64,000 nt of DNA from contig NC_089490.1 in the NCBI RefSeq assembly GCF_036850765.1, positions 128,368,522 to 128,432,521 on the forward strand, given 5' to 3'. The notes under the pieces were generated by a model, which had not been told where the DNA came from, ran no database searches, and saw only the letters and a program-made list of their open reading frames with translations. Position 1 is the first letter of the stretch, and each line of letters starts with the position of its first letter. The DNA is from Saccopteryx bilineata (lineage: Eukaryota > Chordata > Mammalia > Chiroptera > Emballonuridae). This document shows, one piece after another, positions 59,540 through 64,000 of this stretch. The translations under genes were made by a program, and so were the position numbers.

Positions 59540-60260
59540 AACCAGTGCATCTCATAATTTTGCAGGTCTCGGGTGGGAATGGTGGAGGATTATAAAATAA
59601 ACACAGAAAGAAAAAGGATGGGATTGGGAGGACCCATTGCCAAGCTGATGGCTTGCAAGAGTAAGTTTTCAACCCCCAAACACTTTATGTATAGGGCAGA
59701 AAGCAAAGCCATTAGCAAATCAAAGAGATCTCTGGTGCAAAGTCACATTTCTGAGGCAAATCAAGAATTCTCCCCAGAGCCCCCCAAACCCTTTATCATA
59801 CATAACACCTTAACTTCACAAAACAAAAGGTAAAAAGAAAACTGCCTCCAGCCTCTTTGAGAAACATGGGGAATAGGACAATCAGCATCACAGCTAACAT
59901 GGAGGTGTGGGGAAGGGCGTGTAAATTGCCTTAACCAACTTAATCAATCAGAGGTTGTGGGGAAGAGCTTAGCCTTTAGCAACCTAACCAAGCAAATGAG
60001 GTGGGGGGATACTGCTAGTCCCCCACACCTCTCTGTCCCCCCAAAATCTAAACTTCAAGGACCCTGTCAGCTTGCAGTCTCCCACATTTAGGTCTGAGAG
60101 AGCACCCAAGAAAAAGCCCCAGAACCCCACCTCCACCACATTCTATTGGTCAAACTGTCACAGGGCCAGCCCAGATGGGAAATAGGCTCCCTCTCTGAGA
60201 TGAGGAATGGTGTGCACGGAGCAGGAAGAAATGGGAGCCGTCTCTGAGAATAGCCCTCAT
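59540..60260. mobile_element. Possible old LTR fragment
   Basis: The composition recalls mammalian ERV LTRs (C-rich blocks, 'cccccacacctctctgtccc', 'gaagagcttagcctttagca'), but no ends or polyadenylation signal fix it. No viral coding frame. Confidence 0.2.
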
Positions 60261-63116
60261 AGGAGAATTCAATGAGGCAATACAAATAAAAGTTTATAGT
60301 GTGGTACATAATTGATATTCAAAAATTGGTATTTATTATTGTTGATACTATTACTATGATATCATACCAGCAAAGATTTTCTAGGTCTGAGTAGTAGTAG
60401 GCAGAATGGGATGATAGAGAAATACCAGGGGCTGGAAGTCTGGAATCTTAGATTTTTGTCCTGGTTTGGTCACCAGGAGTGTGTGGTCAGGCCTCTTCAG
60501 GTTTTGGAAACTCACTTAGTTCATCCACATTTTGAGATGGTCATTGGCCAACTAAAGGAGCAAGCACTTCAGCTGCTGTGCAGAGCGGATGTCAAAGGAC
60601 TGTTACTCTGGGTACATGGCTGGCTTTATCTCAGCTGTCAGTACAGAGGGACCTCACATCCCAATAGCTTGTATTCCTTAGCAGTCAGCAGAAACATTTC
60701 AGAGAGGAAGAAGTTGCCTCTCTGTGAAGCATGGAAGGCCTCATTAATTGGCCCATACCATCTACCTCCTCAAGACAATGGAAAAAGTGCCTAGAAGGAG
60801 GTAGGGATGAGAAATGACCTTGGATGAAGAAAGTCTTTATGGAGTAGAGTTGGGGCTGGGGTAGAAGGGGGCAGTGGAGAAGAGTGTAGAAATGAAGGGC
60901 TCATGTTAAGTTTCTAGAGGACACTCAGTCCTCATCCTCAGCAGCCTTAGGAACTTACTAGAGTTCCTGAACACTTCTGTGCTCCTTCTCCAACCCCACC
61001 TCTTCTAGGACACATCACATCTCTTCTTCCTGGTTAACTCCTTACTTACCTTTACTTTTCTTGCTGTAAAATGTAAGCTTCATGGAAAATAGGCATCTTT
61101 GACTATTTTCTTCACTTGTATGAGTCCAAGTTTGTATAATAGTACTTGGTACATATTAAGCACTAAATAATCACTTGCTGATTGAATAAATAAACGTTTG
61201 CTCTTCCTTTAGATCTCAGCTTCAATATTATTTCCTTCAGGAGGTAACCAGTTTTCCCTGGCTAATAATCTCCCAACTGTGCTTACTCTTTCCTCCTAGT
61301 ATCAAGGCCCAGGCCTCTTTGCAACCACACCTCTTCTTGATGAGGTGGGGCTAGGTACTCAGAACAGGGGGTTCTAACAGATAGAATGTCTGCAGCATCA
61401 GTATTGCCTGTTCCCTTCAGCTGGTAGGATGGAAGGAAGGCACATCGCTTCAAAGGCATGGAGTCTTCCTGGGCTTCTCCAGGTAGCATCTGGATGACCT
61501 CCCAAGGCCGGCAGTCATTATGGTATCCTCCTTAAGTCCCTGGAAAGGGAGTATTACAATCCAAGAAAAGGGCTCAGAGTCATTTCCTAAGAAAGTCAGA
61601 ACCAAAAAGGTTCTGGTCCAGTCCTCATTTGACAGTTGTTCAGGGCACCCTGAGCCAGAGCAAGGGAGAAAGGTGGGGGCAAGGGGAGTGGTGAAGGACA
61701 CTGAGACATTAGTTAGAGACAGATATGTGAGGCTGATGTGTTACGTTCAAGAGCCAGACTTCATCCTGAGGACAGTGGAAATTCCCTGGAAGTTAGACTT
61801 GGGTCTTGTAAAGATCTCTGGTTGCTATGCAGTGTGATGCAGAAGAGGAGAAGAGCAAGACTCCAGCCAAGATGGTGGTGGCTGGACCCTGGGTGGTAGC
61901 AGCAGGGAGAGAGGAAAGAGTGGAATTAGAGGGTTACTTAGGAGATAGAAAAAGAAAGCACACGGGGGTTAATTAGATTTGAGGGTGAGGATACAGGCAT
62001 AGACCATACGTTCAGATTTGGGCAGCATGATCTTGATGGGAGATAAGAAGGAACTTGGGTGGAGAATGTGGAAAATATTGAATTCAACTTGAAGGTCTGT
62101 CCACTTGGAAGGGTCTTTAGGACTGCTAAGTGGAGGTGTCCTGTAGGAACTGGGGCAACTGGGCCTAAAGCTGAGGAGTGAGGTCAGGGCAGCAAGAGAG
62201 TCATCAGGACTTTGAGGCATGATTTAACCAAGGAGGACTCTAACAATAGTGGTAACTGAAGGCAAGAGACCAATGTGATTCCTCAGAGAGCATGTGCAGA
62301 AAGGCAAGAGAAGGGACCTGAGACACTTTAATGTTTGAGGGAAAGGTTTTCTGGGTGAAGGATGTGAGCCAGGGAGCAGAACTTCTTGGGAAAAGCTGAC
62401 AGCCGGGCCTGTTGAACAAGGAAGTGAAAGGCCTGAGACTCTGGGCTTGGGAATGAGAGGGTGAGAGGGTGACAGCTGAGGAGCCAAGAGGTCCCTTGAG
62501 ATTCCAAGAGGGAGTGAGGGAAGCTGGTCCTCCTAGGACAGTATGATGACATGGATAGAAAGGTCAGGGCCTAGAGGAAGGTTGGTCAGCACTGGGGCTT
62601 AGGTAAGGCTGACAGAGGGAGGAAAGATGAGGGCCAGTGAGAAGGAAACGGGGCCTGGGGCCTGAGGAGGGCTCTTCCATGCCTGGTTCTTCCTGGGAGC
62701 TCCAGACTCTTTCTGAGCAGAGGACAGGAGACATCAGGCCACGTAGGGACAGAGGAGCCATCTTAGCCTTGAGACCGAAACTGAGGAATCTGGAGATGAG
62801 GGCAGTAGGGGGCGGCAGTTGAGAAAGCTAGTGAGGGGGAGTAGCTTCTCTTACCAGTTAAGAGCTTTTGAGGATGCTGTCCTGAGTGCTGAAGAGAGAT
62901 GTGTATGGATGGGTGGGTGGGAAACCTGGGTAAAGGGGGAGTGTCAAGGGTCTCATCACCTTTGTTCGATGAGCAGTAGCGGGAATGGGTGGTATGGGGT
63001 AGAAACCGATACAGAGTGGCCATCTGAGGTGGCTGTTGGCACTTTTGGAGATTGCTGCTGTGATGCCTGTGTGTGGTGGTGTTGGTCGAGGTGTATGTGG
63101 GGGAAGGAGGCTAGAG

Positions 63117-63118
<2 letters not shown>
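60260..63118. other. Gene-free stretch between KRT86 and the KRT83-like gene
   Basis: Open frames of up to about 130 codons show no domain, and no keratin exon is visible. Purine-rich at 61840-62800. Confidence 0.5.

Positions 63119-63166
<48 letters not shown>
63119..63166. repeat. (AC)n microsatellite
   Basis: 24 uninterrupted AC repeats. Confidence 0.95.
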
Positions 63167-63167
<1 letters not shown>

Positions 63168-63476
63168 ACACACTGCTTTCCGGAAGATTTCATGTCCTCT
63201 TCTGGTTGCCTTCATAGCTAGTTGGGGGAGCAGCCTCAAACTACCTGAGACTGACAGGTATGACTTAGGGGAAGGTGCTGTGAGCACTGTCAGCACTGCC
63301 TGGCCAGGGGAGGAAGGCACTATTGGGGGTAGGTTGTTCTGTGGGTATCCAGGTTGAAGACCGAGCAGAATGGCCACAATCCTCATATCATTTCCCTGCG
63401 GTGCTCGCCAGTCAGTGCACATGGGCTCACTTGGAGAAAGCAAGACATCAGAGCACAGAGGAAGCAGGTCTTTCAG

Positions 63477-63482
63477 TTTATT
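63477..63482 (-). terminator. Polyadenylation signal of the KRT83-like gene
   Basis: - strand AATAAA in CCAATAAACTG, about 300 bases beyond the stop. Confidence 0.8.
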
Positions 63483-63776
63483 GGGAAAATGGAGGACAAG
63501 GGGGCAAAGGGGCAAGGGAGACAGCCCAGGAGTGTTCCTTCCAGGGAAAGAGGACCCTCCTCCCTGGGACGGCCCAGAGAAGCCAGTGGAAGGGAAGGGG
63601 CCATTCCAAGCAGCAGGCCCTTCTGCTAGGACAAGATGAGCAGAGGAGCCATGTGGTAATATTCTCAGAACACATGGGGGAAGAGCTACCATGGGCGCTG
63701 CTTCTCAGCTGGGGGTGGGGGCAGTAGCACGTCTTGCAGGCCTGACAGGGCTTCTTCGGCTCTCTTTTGAGGCAAC

Positions 63777-63964
63777 CTAACATTTCCCTAGGCCTCCGGT
63801 GCCCCCTCCACAGGTGGTGTTGAGCTGGCAGCAGGGCATGCACATTCCAGTGTTCACTGCCAGGTTCCCACTGCAGGGAGCGCTGCAGGCACTGCCTATC
63901 ACTGGCTGGGACCCGGACACACAGAGGTCCCCACAGACGACCCCACCCCGGGAGCTGCTGACAC
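63777..63964 (-). CDS. KRT83: KRT83-like type II hair keratin, last exon only
   Basis: Exon 9 (188 bp) of a hair keratin whose exons 1-8 lie right of the window. The acceptor is CTCACAG. It reads [20 protein letters not shown], then CSGNLAVNTGMCMPCCQLNT and ends GGLGKC, stop TAG at 63777-63779. The tail has 62 residues, shorter than KRT81's and with a QLNTTCGGG segment. The name KRT83 rests mainly on position and orientation next to KRT86, as in human; another hair keratin of the KRT81/83/86 group cannot be excluded. Confidence 0.75.
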
Positions 63965-64000
63965 CTGTGAGAACAAAGGCTAGGTCAGGAGGCCAGGCTA

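Noticed and set aside
60411..60794. 127-codon + strand open frame
   Set aside because: No domain, no splice or promoter context; ordinary length for chance.
62819..63217. Open frames on both strands with runs of alternating residues
   Set aside because: They run through the (AC)n microsatellite at 63119-63166.

Overview
The window is mammalian nuclear DNA and carries part of the type II keratin cluster. It looks like bat DNA. It holds more than a dozen tRNA-derived SINEs of two families (heads near CTGGCCGGTTGGCTCAG and CCTGACCTGGTGGTGGCGCA), a mariner-type element with matching inverted ends, and two non-autonomous hAT elements with 8-bp target duplications. The SINE types resemble those of horseshoe and vesper bats, which I favour from memory without a search.

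Layout, left to right: (1) the 3' half of KRT7 on the + strand, exons 5-9, 897-8489. Exons 5, 6, 8 and 9 are clean but exon 7 is out of frame. (2) A complete nine-exon type II hair (cuticular) keratin on the - strand, 10782-18002, in the place where human has the pseudogene KRT87P. (3) Keratin debris on the + strand: an isolated hair-keratin last exon with its polyadenylation signal (22066-22569), then exon 6-8 relics of another type II keratin (26599-29555). (4) About 5 kb without genes, with LTR-like DNA and a hAT element. (5) KRT81 on the - strand, 35848-40835, nine exons. (6) A 9.7-kb head-to-head intergenic region packed with SINEs and old L1 sequence. (7) KRT86 on the + strand, 50554-57640, nine exons, with a premature in-frame TGA in the last exon. 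(8) About 5 kb without genes. (9) The last exon and 3'UTR of a KRT83-like gene on the - strand, 63477-63964, which continues beyond the right edge.

The order and orientations (KRT7+, KRT87-, relics+, KRT81-, KRT86+, KRT83-) match the human hair-keratin cluster. The hair keratins are type II partners that pair with type I hair keratins to form the trichocyte filaments of the hair cortex and cuticle. Their cysteine-rich heads and tails cross-link to the hair matrix.

The most interesting features concern copy-to-copy exchange and decay. KRT81 and KRT86 sit in a nearly colinear inverted repeat of about 4 kb that includes introns. The KRT87-position gene shares almost identical exons 1, 2, 5, 6 and 7 with them but has its own introns and its own exons 3, 8 and 9. 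I found no non-keratin protein-coding gene, no RNA gene and no CRISPR array.
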